Source: Dimorphilus gyrociliatus
Taxonomy: Eukaryota > Annelida > Polychaeta > Dinophilidae
Length of the DNA stretch: 64,000 nt
Direction: 5' to 3'
NCBI GenBank assembly: GCA_904063045.1
Contig: CAJFCJ010000019.1
Span: forward strand, 372,001 to 436,000
Part shown: in pieces, positions 46,381 through 63,000 of the stretch
Numbering within the stretch: the stretch's first letter is position 1
How the letters are laid out: every line of letters begins with the position of its first letter
Notes under the pieces: model-generated
Told to the model about the DNA's origin: nothing
The model's database searches: none
What the model saw: only the letters and a program-made list of their open reading frames with translations
Made by a program: the position numbers and the translations under genes

Positions 46381-47940
46381 ATGTTTCTTCATCGGATCAC
46401 AATTTTATTGCTAATATCGTGGACATCTGTTGCACTTAATTGTCCGGAAAGCTTGGATGATGTTAGATGTAGCTGCGAAAATGAAAAAAATCTTCTAAAA
46501 ATATATTGCAGAGATTGGGATAAACGAATTGTTTTTCCAGTTTTCGATAAAGAAGTACGAAAAAGCACATTTCTTTTGAATTTAGCAGATAATCGAATAA
46601 CTTCTGTAGCTAGAGAAAATTTAAGTTATTTTTTTAAACTAACTCAACTAGATATTTCCAACAATAGAATATCGCTGTTATCAACTAATTTACTTTCAGC
46701 TTGTATTGTTTTGGAAAGACTAAATCTTTCAGGAAATCTTATCTCGGAAAGATCGCTCAGTCAGAAGGTCTTTCTGCAAAATAAGAATTTAAAAATTTTG
46801 GACTTGAGTCGGAACAAATTAAGTGGAATATTATCTTATAACAACTTTGCTGGACTTGATAAATTAGATACATTAATATTGGAGCATAATGATATTAGAG
46901 GATTCCAAGCAAATACATTTAAAGACATGGTCAATTTAAAACATTTACGTTTGAATGAAAATAGACTTGATATTCTAGATACGTATTTTCAACCGTTAAA
47001 AAGTCTTGTTGCCTTGGAATTACAGTTTTGCTCTATTAAAAGGATAAGACCAATGGCGTTTAATCAATCAATTGAATTGGCAACTTTAGATTTAAGCAAA
47101 AATAGGCTAGAAGAAGTTCCTATTAAAAGCTTAAAGTTTTTAAGACATTTAACCGTCCTACTTTTAAATAAGAACAATTTTACGACAATACCATCTTATT
47201 CATTCACATTTCTTGGTAGGTTACAAGAATTACGATTATCCCATATGCAACATTTAAAAAGTGTTCAAGATTACGCATTTGACGGATTACATTCTATTAT
47301 AGAGCTTCACATGTCTAATAATCCCAAATTATCTTATATAAGTAATAAGGCTTTTCAAGAGATGGCAACTCCTAAAGTTCTTTCTTTACACTCCAACAAT
47401 TTAACTACTATAGGCAATGACGCCTTACGCTGGTACGGCATATCAGTAAAGGAGCTCTATATGAATCCTTGGAATTGTAACTGCTCTCTTAGATTCTTAA
47501 TTCACTTATTAAAGCGTAATAAAGGAAAACCCGATGAGAAAATCATTTGTCAAACACCAGCTAACTTAAAGGATAAAGCAGTTATTAATTTAAGAGATCC
47601 AGAAGTTTGTCAATCTATTGATCAATCTTCATTGGCATCTTCAAATAATACAACAAGTGATAATAGCCAAGTATGGATAATAGCTCCAATTTGCAGTATT
47701 GTTGCAGTAGTAATCATTGTTATTGTAATTGGAATTTTTATATGGAAGAAAAGGAACAAAGATAAAGGTTATCAAAGAACTCAACAGGCAAAAGAGTTTG
47801 ACGATTTTTCGGATAAGAGTAGAAGTCACTACTCGATAACTGAAGACGACGACGGTTTTGCGTGGGATGATACAACTACTGGCAATTGGGTTCCAAGGAC
47901 AGCTGAAACAAAGAACACAGGAAGTTTAATCAATGCATAA
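46381..47940 (+). CDS. leucine-rich repeat transmembrane protein
   Basis: This is an intronless gene of 519 residues. I chose ATG 46381 because it directly precedes a signal peptide (MFLHRITILLLISWTSVAL). An LRRNT Cys cluster (CPESLDDVRCSC) leads into about ten to eleven leucine-rich repeats with the LxxLxLxxNxI pattern (for example LDISNNRISLL, LDLSRNKLSGI, LRLNENRLDIL). A canonical LRRCT cap follows (NPWNCNCSLRFLIHLL...VC). A linker with Ser/Asn, a transmembrane helix (about residues 432-455, ICSIVAVVIIVIVIGIFIW) and a cytosolic tail of about 60 residues ending GSLINA complete it. It is likely a cell-surface adhesion or receptor protein; no specific LRR family is assigned. Confidence 0.85.
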   Translation: MFLHRITILLLISWTSVALNCPESLDDVRCSCENEKNLLKIYCRDWDKRIVFPVFDKEVRKSTFLLNLADNRITSVARENLSYFFKLTQLDISNNRISLLSTNLLSACIVLERLNLSGNLISERSLSQKVFLQNKNLKILDLSRNKLSGILSYNNFAGLDKLDTLILEHNDIRGFQANTFKDMVNLKHLRLNENRLDILDTYFQPLKSLVALELQFCSIKRIRPMAFNQSIELATLDLSKNRLEEVPIKSLKFLRHLTVLLLNKNNFTTIPSYSFTFLGRLQELRLSHMQHLKSVQDYAFDGLHSIIELHMSNNPKLSYISNKAFQEMATPKVLSLHSNNLTTIGNDALRWYGISVKELYMNPWNCNCSLRFLIHLLKRNKGKPDEKIICQTPANLKDKAVINLRDPEVCQSIDQSSLASSNNTTSDNSQVWIIAPICSIVAVVIIVIVIGIFIWKKRNKDKGYQRTQQAKEFDDFSDKSRSHYSITEDDDGFAWDDTTTGNWVPRTAETKNTGSLINA

Positions 47941-48835
47941 ACAAATTCTATTGTTAATGACTGCTATAGGATCCTTATTTTTCATACTTTATATTGATTC
48001 AAACTTAATGTAACAAAGCATATCATTATTTAATAATAAATGTTAAATAGTATGAAAAGGTAATACTTGAAAGAATTATTCACTTTCTTTCGAATAAAAC
48101 CATTATAGCTTAATTGATTTATTTGTTGATAATCAGGATCTCAATTATACTTGTCTGTCCAGAGTCTTTGTTGATCATCTGCCAATATGCTATCTAAGCA
48201 AAACAGCATATGATCAATGACCATGCAGAGCAGAAACAATTCGAATATATAAATATAAAAGTGTTTATTAATCAGCTGAAAAATAATTGATGTCAGCAAA
48301 AATTACAATATAGTATGCGTTATAATTAGTTACAACTATTATTTAACAACACAATCCTATATCGATGGATTCTCGTTCATCATCGACTCTAAACGAAGCT
48401 TGTTCAATATTACCCACGCATTTCATGTCTAGAATTTTAATAACCTTAGGCTAATTAATTTGTATGAAAATTTAAACGTTCAAATCAACTGATGGGGCAA
48501 TTATTTGTAACAAAAGCGTTTTTGTAGCCAAAAAAAAAGAAAAAAGAATAAAAAATGTTCTTTAGTTGAAGAAGAAAAAAGAAAGAAAAAAAGGGACAAA
48601 TGCTATTTTTAGGGTATTTTGACTTATTTAAATTTTTTCTTTCGTTCTTTTTCCTTTTTTTCAATTACATTCAAATGTCGTCTCTTTTGTTGGTTCGAAC
48701 ATCTAATTTTGGTATTATAATAGAAATAACTATAGATGGAGCTAGTGTGTGAGCAAATAGTAGCTAACTGTGTATCATTATTGATAAATTTTCCCGCTTT
48801 TTTCCACATAAAAAAGTTTACAGTAACCACTAAAT
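47941..48835. other. intergenic, LRR gene to NDUFAF8
   Basis: This 895-bp AT-rich spacer has purine-rich stretches near 48530-48600 and pyrimidine-rich stretches near 48630-48665. No gene was seen. Confidence 0.45.
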
Positions 48836-49164
48836 ATGCGGGCGACACCAGAAAAGGCTAGGGGATTTAATCAACTTTTAAAAAATTATGGTACAAGAGT
48901 ATCTTCGTGTAAAGCCGAGGTAAGAGCTATTAGACGAGCGATAATTGGAGTTCTGCCAATGAAGTTGACACTATATATTCCAGGGGTCAATTTACGCTAA
49001 ATGTGTAACGGGAAAAGAAAAATTGGAGTTTAATAGCTGTCTGAAGGAATTCAAAGCCCTTAGCGATTGTATAAGAAAGAAGGTAAAGTTCTCGGAAGGT
49101 TATGTCCAATTTAAATGTAGTCTGTCAAAACCTCTTTTTCGCTTTGCAGATGTTGAAAAGATGA
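48836..49164 (+). CDS. NDUFAF8: complex I assembly factor, twin CX9C protein
   Basis: This small three-exon gene (48836-48919, 48984-49082, 49150-49164) gives 65 residues and is too short and spliced to stand out as an open frame. Two CX9C motifs are present: CKAEGSIYAKC and CLKEFKALSDC, separated by VTGKEKLEFNS. The pattern C-x-x-E-x-x-x-Y-x-x-CV...C-x-x-EF-x-AL-x-x-C matches human NDUFAF8 (C17orf89), a mitochondrial intermembrane-space protein that stabilises NDUFAF5 in complex I assembly. The start ATG directly precedes RATPEKARGFNQLLKNYG, a helical N-terminus like the human one. Confidence 0.8.
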
Positions 49165-52100
49165 ATGAGTCGAGAGACTTTGAGGTTGTAGACATTCATT
49201 GTTTACTATAGGGCTCTAAGAAGTATATGCAGGTAGCATTTATTTAACGCAAATTATCCGAAAGGCAACAGCTGCATGCTTGTGCAGTTTAACGAGCCCG
49301 AATAATGCGAGATTTTCCTTGTTCCATATTTTTTTTTAATTGTATAGAAAATAAAGCAGCTGAAAAAAAAAAGTTAAATAAATGGTTATGGTGAAAGTCT
49401 AGGAAGTGTGAAGAGTCATTCTAACTGTTGAGCGCCGACAAAAGGCTTTTGGCGGACACCGAAATCGAGTCGGTCAAATAAAAGTGACGTTAATGTGTCA
49501 TGCCGTCTGCCCCGCAACATCTGATATCGACTTATAATTTACGGATATATTTATCAACCAGTTCATTTATAGATCGGTTATCGCTTATCTGTAAACGTTT
49601 AAGAAAAAGTAGTTGAATTGAGACGTCAAAAGTGACACAGTAAAGCAGGTGCGACCCGCCTCGCGAGCTGTAAATAATTGGATCATACTCATTTTTCCGG
49701 CGATCACAGGCCACCAGGTGTCGTTAAGATGACTTCGACGCGTGTTCGGACGTTACTCTAAACGACTTCTTAGGATACGTTTAGGAAAAGGGATAAAACG
49801 TCCATTACGTAAGAACAAAGTACACCGCAAAATTTTGCAGATGCGCGCGTGCACCTGATTAGCAATCAATGGTGCTTATGCTCGGAAATCCGTCGCCAAT
49901 CACCAAATTCACTACAGGTGTGAGAGGCGCCAGATGACGCGAATCGAACGCGTTTTATTGTTCTGTATTAATCCTTCTGCAGCGTTTCTTTTCTGATGAC
50001 TACGCATATATTTTAAATGGGCAATCAATCGCATTCACGTTTTATAATTACGATTTAACGGTTACATGTTCATATATATATAGACTTTATTGATAAATGG
50101 ATATTGTTTTATGAGATTGTGTGTTTGCAAAGGCTTATGAATCGTATACGTCTTTGATTTTCTCGACCTAGTTTTCCATATTTAACAAATTTCATTTTTA
50201 AACGCCCGAAAGATATAATTTGGACGTATAAACGTTTTCGAAGTTTTTATCAATATATAATATATACAGACACCTGCCGTCGGCGGTCGACCGCCAAAGA
50301 TGTTCGCTTGCGTAACGCTCGTGACGCCTATTACGTGCAGGAGTGAGAGAAGAGCATTTGTTTTCGTTGAATGACGTCATTAATTTAGACGGTCTGTGTT
50401 GGGCGAAAACTCGGGGCGTCAACATCGCGTTGGTCTGCGGAGGCGTCGTCCGTGGCGACGGTAAACATCATAATGACCATATCCTGACCGATTATTACCT
50501 AAAAGTTCGCCCATCATCAAACACTCTTTTGCACCTGCCTACTAGGGGGCAGAAGGAAAAAAACAGCTGCTGTAACGCAATAGGCCAGAAAAAGAATATT
50601 TGTTGAACTAAATTTCGCACGATGATTGTAATCACATCTTGACATTCTATTCAAAACGAATGACAGATTAATAATCAGTTTGCCTAGGCAGACGTCTGTG
50701 TTTGACTTTCGGTCTATAGGCTATAAATCGTCAATTTTTTCAATACATTTTTACCATTCATTTTATTCATCGAGGGCGCGACCCGCTTAGAGGAGAAGAA
50801 AAAAAAATGGAAAAAGGCACACGAGTATAGTCCATATATTATCGCTTATTTACGTGCGAGAGCCGGGCGAGTATCATTAACGTATACTTGGCATAGCGGC
50901 GCGCGATTTGATTGATGAAAACGAATAGAGAAAAAAATGAAAACGGCTTAAGAGCATTCCAACCTCTCACCCCCAGAAAGTAGCACTTATAAGCCAACAA
51001 CAATTGAACGTAAAATGACGTAATTCATACGTGCGACGCTTTTCAACGCGCTCGATTTAACGGAAATGTTTGCCACTATTTACACGCTTCGTTCGCGCGT
51101 TCCGATTGCTTTCAGTCAGTTTGCCAGAACGTGTGTGTAGACGTACGCCGCGTATTAGACGACGAATGGACGGCCCCAGCTGTGCCGGAAGTCGAAGCGT
51201 CACTGCCCCTCTCTCTCTTTTTTTTTTCTTCTTTCATTTACTTACCCACTTGCTCTTTCACATTCGCTTGCTGCCAAAAAAAAACGAAATCTCGAAAGGT
51301 AGACAGCAGCCCTGCAGTCTGATCGAGTTAAAGACGCCCCTTCCAAGCGTCTAGGGATGGCGTCTGTTTTGCGTCCATGTCGCTTTCAATAGATATTCGA
51401 CTTTTTTTGGCCGGACAGCCTGATCATCAATCGCGCTCACGCATTTCGCCAATATAGAATAAGTTCCACGCGTCTAAACATAGAGCATTCCGAAGTCCAT
51501 CGGGACTATAAGCGTGCATTTTCGAATTCTAAGGGGATTTCAACAAAAATATGACTCATACGATCCTTGACAGATCTCGGATAATTCGAACGTTGAAAAA
51601 TTCATTAAACGAAATGATTGCTCCAGTCCGCTTGGTTTCTTTTGTAAATTTTACTTGATAAATTTTTAATTGAAATTGAACAATGGCCGAAACACCGATT
51701 ACCTCTGAGGTTTCTACGTCAGGTGATTGATGAATACGTGTTGCGACGATTAATTACGCTCCGCTCTTTCCTTGTTTCTCAATTCAGCTTTGATCGCTCC
51801 TTTCGTCACGCCATATTCATACACACTCTTTCATTATTTCGTTACGCTCTTCTTTTTACTCTTTGCTTTCTATCTGTGTATCTGTCTCATTCTCTTCTTC
51901 TCACTATATATCTATATATCTAAATATACTTGTGTATATATAGTAGATATACAGATATATCTTAATATAACAGTGTTTTTTTTTCTTTTCATAGCTGTTC
52001 TTTTTCTATGCGTTTGTATATTTATTTAAATAAACTATATTGACCTATAGTCCTTTAGCTCTGTATGAGAACATAATTTACAGTAACACATTGAAAATCA

Positions 52101-53680
52101 ATGTAAATATATACAGTTGTTGTTCACTGTTTGTCATAGCTTAGGGTTGTATGTTTATATTCAGATATGACAATTTATATTTTATACACATTGCGACATG
52201 AATTATTTTATGTAGTCAATATATTTGTCTAAGTATACCATCTAGAGTCGAATTGTTCAATTATTGTTTAAGCCGTTAAAGAAGTTTATCTTGAAAAATA
52301 CAAGTATCTACATGTAGATACATGTAAAGTGCAAACACTATACAATACTATACAATAGTAAATAAGTATATAAGCGTAATTGGACAAGAGATAATTGCAT
52401 GTTAATCATACCAGTTATAGTTAGAAAACTCATACGCAACAGTGTATACCCTGACTGGATTAATGCCTACGAATATATATATATATATATAGGCTATTTA
52501 TATCACGTTTGCATGTATTTTACATTCATTTATTCATTAATCTTGTTTGTATACATCACTTTTCATATAGTTGTATACTTATTACATATTTTTAGTCAGG
52601 AATTTGCACTCAACAGCTTTACGGAAATACCGCCTTTGCATATGTCACAAGAAAGGGGCGGAAGAAGATCTCTATACATCATATTTTTGGGTTCATAACT
52701 GTTGAAAATCTTCTTCTCATCGATGGTTGAACGAGCCCTGCCACCCACCGAGTGCACATGCTGTCACGTTATTTTCGAACAGGGTGTTCGGTTCGCTTCG
52801 CCGACTTCCATCTTTTCGAAACGTTCAAATCCTTAAGCCGCCTATACAGAGTGAACCCGCATAGAAGATCTTTTTTTCTTTCTCTTTCTCTCTCTCTTTC
52901 TCTCTCTCCTTCGTATCTTCTCCTCCATTTCTTTCTCTTTGTCTTTATCCCTTATACATTGGTAGATAAAAAACTATGTACAATTGCAATTTGGTTTGAT
53001 GTATGCGGGGTAATACCAGCAGCTATGCATGTCTATGGCAATTAAATAATTAAATCGTAAACAACTGGTTAAAGTGCCATGTATAACTAACGCTGAACGG
53101 TGAACAGCTGACGTATTCTTTTCTGTTTATAAAGATATGCATACAAAGAACAAGCTTTCCTGCCTATACAATTACGAATAAATCACACGTTCGACTATAT
53201 ATGTGTCATGAGGACTTGTAGAAGTTTTAAAAAGCCTCGAGAAATAGTCTTTTTTTTGTCAGTATTATACACGCTTTCATAATAAGCAGTCAGAAAACGG
53301 CACGAAGGCCGAATAGAAAAATGAAAGCATCGAAGATTACAAAGGCCGACGGCTCTGTGCGCCTATACAATACCGTCTAGTATTAGGTACGGCTAATTTC
53401 TCGTAAAAATTGCAACGGCAGTAAAATCAACCGTTTTAAGTAGCATTATAAGAATACTATATTACAATCAACTGCCCGTATATGTTCAGTTGACCAAGGT
53501 CCGTCAAACGATTTGAATAAAGCAACAACAGCACGCGCACAGAGTTGCTGTGATTGGTCGACCGCCTTCTTTGCTCGGCGTTCATTGGATAGAGGTAGAC
53601 GTATGCAAATGAAGGGGGGCGGGCTTAAGCTACATGAAGTGACTATTACAATGCAGAAGAACGATTGAGCAGCTCACATC
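49165..53680. promoter_or_regulatory. 4.5-kb region upstream of GFI1/senseless homologue
   Basis: No exon was supported. Islands of G+C-richer, complex sequence (49.4-50.6 and 50.7-51.6 kb) alternate with AT-rich and TA-repeat DNA (51.9-52.7 kb). Notable sites are TGACGTCA near 50372, a CTCF-type ACTAGGGGGCAG at 50541-50552, and GGCGCCAGATGACGC at 49926-49940. Its size and composition suggest distal regulatory DNA for the downstream zinc-finger gene. Confidence 0.45.
53540..53680 (+). promoter_or_regulatory. probable GFI1 core promoter
   Basis: Within 130 bp before the start codon lie two inverted CCAAT boxes (ATTGG at about 53553 and 53584), a perfect POU octamer ATGCAAAT at 53603-53610 and an Sp-type GC box GGGGGGCGGGC at 53614-53624. 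The cluster is typical of a promoter; the activity is inferred. Confidence 0.5.
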
Positions 53681-56818
<3,138 letters not shown>

Positions 56819-56856
56819 CTTGTCCTTATATGGATTGTACAAAATAAAAAATATAC

Positions 56857-56887
<31 letters not shown>

Positions 56888-56970
56888 GTTATATATATAT
56901 ATATACATATGTAAATACATAAAACAATTATATATCTATGTATGTATAAGTACATATTTATATATACTGT

Positions 56971-57011
<41 letters not shown>

Positions 57012-60000
57012 TTAGGACAGTATATTCTTTTAAAGAGAGGAATTGTCTTCATATCTAGATGTATATATATATATGTATGTATGTATGTATGTCAATATTT
57101 ATACATTTATACATCTAGATTTATGTATATTCTATGTATATACTGATATATATATATGTATGTATATTCTGTATATGCAGATGTACTGTATATGCTTTAA
57201 GGCATTTATTAAATTATATACAAAAAATCATAAGTATGATAAAAGGCGGCGTTTATCAATTGCATACGTTGTGTATAATATATACACGCATTATTTTTTA
57301 TTTATGTGGGCAAAGAGTGTTTAATTATGCGTAAGAGGATAAGAGAATAAAAATGACGTAATCAACAGAAAGCGCGTTCGAATAGTTGGAATTTAAAAGG
57401 AAGCCCTCATGCTGGTGACAGGCGCCAGGTCTGAAGGTTGCGGCGTCGATGCGGGCGTCGGACGAATATGACGACTTCGACACGGTCTTGATTAACGGCG
57501 TCTCCAGAGACGCTCGGACGGGTTGTAATCACGACGAAGATGGCCGACGGCGCACTTTTCATTGGCCCCTGAGGCGTAGTCGAGATTTCGTTGGTCGATT
57601 GTTCCATACATAGATCAGTTAGAATTACAGTTCGGCTTAGAAATTGAAGCAAAGAACCGATTTCTATTTCGTTAAAAGAGGTCAATGTCATCCGCCTTTT
57701 CTAGAATAAGGCCGCACTCGGCGTCACTCTTGATCTCATTATGGTGTCAATCTGCGGGCGTAAAGTGGAAATATTTGCGTCTGCTAACGCGTTTAACGCG
57801 AGATCCCTCCGGCTAGCGCCTGTTTGTCGCCCTTACGTAATTCAGGGCGCCCGTTTTCCGATGTTTATCTTCCCTAGTAATAATTTCATCGTGCGCGCGC
57901 AAGCAGTCTGTACCAAATGCTTCGCAATTTCGTTTGTATAGAAAGAGAATTTCTTTGATATCGACACTTCAACTAATATTATTAATAATATAGAATCAAA
58001 GTTAGCATTTAGGTCCTTTATAACTTTTATAAATATAACAGAGTATATATAGAACATATATTGTATCCTGTGTATATAATATATAATTTATACAAATAGC
58101 AAAAAGATTCGTTCCCCGGGCTAAAACGACCGCTAACTTATTTATCATATATTTTCTCGTTTTAAATCGACCGACAACTTCTTCCGTAGACATTCAACTC
58201 ACGATCTTCCCGACGGACGGGGCGAGTTGATGACGAGTCATGCTACTAAGTGATTTAGGCGTCTCTCGAAAGCGGACAATGTGTCTTGTCGATTGTTGTT
58301 CGTGATGTAGAAGGAAAAGTGGCTAGCGGCGGAAGTGAGTCGGTGCTAATTGAAACCCCGATGCTGGAAACGAGCGTTTACGTCAAAACAAAAGTGATGT
58401 AGGGAGGATGAGGGCGTGACTTCCGTTACTTTTACAGCACTTATCGCTAAGCTCATACGCTAATATCATTCTTCCCTTTAGGTAGGTTCCTCTGCATTTA
58501 TTGTTATACAATAAAAAAATTCTTGCGTTGGAACGTCGTTTCACTTCCGATAATAATAGAAAAAAAAAAGAAGTGAGGCAATTCTAACGACGAGGGGGTC
58601 GAAGTGGGGAAAAATGCCCTATAGGCTTCTTTTCTCGCGTTCTTTATCAATTCATGCAGCGGACGTTATGCACGCCGAGCGCGTTCGCCTGCTACATTCC
58701 AATTATGACATTTGACTGCTACTTTTTTAGTCTTTTTTTCTCTCCTCTCTCCCTCTTCTTTCTTTCCTTCTCTTTCTTTTCATTCCTTAAATGATTTAAT
58801 ATTAATGGTTTTTTTTGTAGTTTTCTCTCCTGGATTCTCTTTCTCTCTCTCCATTCTACACCTGAATGCTTGCTTCTATCTTTTTCCGATTGACTGTGCT
58901 ATTACCTTTCGTCCAACTTTTATTGAATACATTTTGGAAAAAGCGCCAAATTCTCTCCATAACCGTAAAACAAAGCCAATCAGAACAATTTGCCGCAAAG
59001 CGGTTACCTCTGGGAAATCATAATGTTTGTACGGATGGAAATTTCATGTGTTATTTTTTCCGGAACGTATAGACATCAAGAGATAGAAAGGAAACAGATA
59101 GACAGACACTTAGTAAGATAGAGCGCTACAAATAGGGACAGTCAACGTTCTCTCTTTAAACCGTCCCTCTCTCATAACATTCAATCAGCGTCGATTTACG
59201 CCGGGACGCTCATTTTGTATTCGACGCCCGTCTTCGTTTATTCGCCGTGTAGGGTACTCGAATAAATGAAGTACGCTGGTACTCAATTCGAACGGAAGCA
59301 GAAGGGCAAACAACAAAGTAACCGCGACGCCCCCTGTTAGCCGCCGCAACGATCCTTCTCTGTCTAACTTGACATAGATGGCCGTAACATCAGAAAGACA
59401 CTTTACAAAGGGCAAACACTGCTAAATGGAAGTTAGACAATGAACACTCTTCTGCGAATTTGCCAAATGTCGCTATTTGAATATTCATAGCTGCGTCAAT
59501 CGCGTTTACTCGAGTGTACAGGTGTTTGCCAATCAGTAAATATAATACGACGATTATATTAAGTGAAAAATTATCGTAAAAAAAACACAAAAAAAAGAAA
59601 CGGAAAAAATTAACGGTTAGAAAATCGAAGGATCATCGATAGAGCGTCGGCGTTAAAAGTAAGAGTAGATCGAAGAGCGTTAAAAACGTCCCTTTTCACA
59701 ACGATCAAAAGAAGAGCGGGAGAGGCAAACATGCAAAACAGATCAATTTTTCCCTTTCCGGCGTCGTACTACCTTTTTTTTACTATTCTTTCTTTCTTTT
59801 TTTTGATATTTATTCAGACGGCAATTTTTACAGACGTCATCTTATTCATATATATTCACGCACAAATCAAACATAAACGAGCTTGAAGAGCTAGTAAAGA
59901 ATTTGACAATTCAATGCCGAACTCGATTGAACTAACATCTTGTCTTACGTAAAATCAATATGCGGAACAACGAAGCGTAGATATCGAAAACGACCAACTA

Positions 60001-63000
60001 TTCTGTATAATATTTCATTTTATGGCAATATTTATTCAATAGATTAGCGGTCTTTTGTATAGGTGAAAGATGTTCCAATATCCCCTATACATACAATATT
60101 TATATGCATATCTATCTATGTATATCTATGTACAAAAAATCCTATATTTGTAATATTCTTCAAAGGAATGAAATTATGTTGATATTGAAATATACCAGCA
60201 TTCGTATAAAAAAATTTATGGACTGCTTTATACTTGCCCACTCATTTCGTGTATAAATAAAAAGTATATATTCACATTTATATAAACAAACAAACAACGC
60301 ATATAAAGTCGTATAAAGACAAATATGACCGCTGCAGCTCTCCACGCGCCTGTCTATACGTATGCATATTTAATCATATAACAACCCCGAAAGTGGTAGC
60401 CATTTGCGGCGACATTTTGGCAGATTTTCGCGGCATTTTCTTTGTGCCACACGCACACAATCTCCTGAAAGGTGCAATCAGATTATAGCGGTGACGTCCG
60501 TCCGCGGGGAGAAACGCCGCAAGTGACGCTGCGTTTGTCCGCATCGCCTTACGCGCATTTCTAGCATTGGCTGTGGGAGAAGGAAAGCGTTGATAGGTTT
60601 GTAAATAATTACTTTTATCCCATCTACTTTTGTCCTATTATGACGCTTTTTATCGTCGTAGAGCCAATAAGATCCGAAACAAATTTCGTATCCTTGTCAT
60701 CCAGGGTATTCGGGGTGTCAGGTGTCTTTTTCAAGCTATAAGAGAAAATGAAATAAGTACATACACTTTGCCATACATACGCGTAAAAGAAATAAAATTA
60801 ATTAACCGGTTCAAAATAATGAACATACGGACGCATGTCACAACACTTTAGGGGCGGTGAGAGGGAAAGCCTTGTGAAACGCTTTAATGATTGAGAAAAT
60901 GGGCGTTATGGAATCCGCTTATGATCTCGCCACTTATTGCCAATTAGCACTCATTTATTACTTAATTCCTTCCGCTTGGCAAACTGTCGCCGTAAAATAT
61001 AATTAATATCGCGTATCAAAAGTGGCGCCGAACGAATACTGAGTGGACAATAGAGAGGCAGCTGCCGGGGTGAAACGCTGAAAAAGAAGCGTATCAAAAG
61101 TGAAATTTCATAAGCAGTTTATTAACGCTACGCCGGGAGCAACACTCCAACATATCGAATTCAGTAGCGGTTGGTTCTTTATCGTTTTATTAAAAGAAAA
61201 TAATATTCAACGCGTCTCAAATTCTAACCGTACGGTGCACGACCGCCTTTACCCCCCTCTCCCGCGCTTAAACCTCTCTCCCGTCTCTTTTACAATGGAA
61301 AGCCTACCTCCCACCGATTGCTATATCTTTTTTTACCGTCTGCCAGATACCCGTATTTATTTAACCCTACACTTTTGCTTGTTCCTGTCCGATGTCGTTA
61401 ACTAACTCGAGTAGAAGGTGAGCAGGAACTATGCGAGTCAACAAACAGCCCCGCCTACAAACGCCCATCGTCCATTTATCGCACAATTGCCGCATTCCAC
61501 CCCCTCGTCTATACTTGACTAACTAGGCGTTAGCGTGATAGCCCTAAATAGGCCTAGGCAACCATATATATAATTAAATCAATATCTGTAAATGCGCCTT
61601 ATTCGGATAGTAATTAATCACAATCATATCTAAGTAGGGCTCAAGTGCTCTTGAACGTTCAATAATGGGCTGTCGATGTATGTAGATGCGACAGCCGAAA
61701 TAAACCTATGAACTTCAAAACAGGCCGACGTTGGAAGGTGAAACTTCAAAAAGGCCTGATTAAAATCTTCGACACCTGGCTTATTTCTCCATAAGTGTCC
61801 ATTTTCCGCTTAAGGATAATTCATCATAAACTCTTTAAAATAACATTTTCTTTAAAATTATGTATGCAAACACATAAATGTTTTTTATAGTTAAAAAAAA
61901 TTTTATTCTTATGGAAAAAGCAAGACAAAGACACTTTTTTATAAATTAAAGCCAGCATGACGATCGTATAATCGAGTTAAAGTGAACGGAAAAGACGTTC
62001 AAGAGAGCATGACGGCGTCTCTTATTCAAAACTGAAACTTGAACAAACTATGCCAGGAGGATATTGAAAGGGGAAATTTTAATTATAGAAATTTTTATAG
62101 ACGTCATCAGATAGGATTGATGATTTATAACGGTAAAAAAAAAAAGAAACGTTTTTTATGCGATCATACTAAAAGCGTAAATGTTTAGGCATAGAAACTC
62201 TAGACGATTGAATTTGATTGAAGACTCACACCGTAACGTCATAATAAAAGAATAAACTTTCAAAAATGGACGGCACCTGCTTAATCTGTTTTTTAACCTA
62301 ATATATATTATTCAGTGTTCAAGCCGCGAAGTCCAATGAGTTTTTCATATATAAAAAAGAAACGAGAATAATTATCGGCGTATCCATCTTACTTATTACA
62401 CAATCGTTTGACAATCAAAGAAAAAAGCAGGTGGCATCCTCAACGACCGTATAGAGGCGATTTGAATGGTGAAAACATCTGCATTTCAGCGCGTGCTTAT
62501 TGTCTGAGGGCAAATCGAGCTTGAACGAGAGCAGCTGAAAAGAGTGGCGACGCTTAATTAGATGATGTCTTAATTGTTGCTCTTTAACTGGCCATTTTAC
62601 GGCTTTAATTGACAGGCAACGTTTTGTAAAAGAGGGAAATCGTTTGCACTTTCCTCAATAATAGTCGATCCGGCTACTTATCTTATCTCTCATGCGCGTA
62701 TAATTGCCGCCTACTTGATTATATCAATCGTTCGCAATTATTTCTTGCCCGTATACAAACAAACATATTTGTGTATATACACACGCATAAAGTTTATACC
62801 GGTACGCAAACAAAGACAGTAAATGTCAGAAAAGCTGAGCACAACACCTCTGAGACGTTGTCAAACCACAATTAGCCAGACAAGACAAAACTGTTCGAAA
62901 TCGATACGGCCCGCCGCAATTCTTTTGCGGCAAAAGGGCAAGTATGGCAGCTATAGAATAGTTTGGCTGCACGTGATCAAGGTCAGGGTCGAACCTGAGC

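Noticed and set aside
79-50379. Enrichment of perfect TGACGTCA sites (79, about 10780, 15084, about 50372)
   Set aside because: Four copies against about one expected is suggestive, but too few to claim, and one overlaps the HTATSF1 stop region.
50343-50606. Open frame of 87 codons upstream of GFI1
   Set aside because: There is no family resemblance, no splice context, and the composition follows the local G+C-rich DNA.
51070-53045. Several open frames in pyrimidine-rich DNA
   Set aside because: They are driven by (CT)n and poly-T tracts (Ser/Leu/Phe runs) and show no protein-like pattern.
56850-57330. Tyr/Ile-rich open frames downstream of GFI1
   Set aside because: They are translations of TA and TATG microsatellites.
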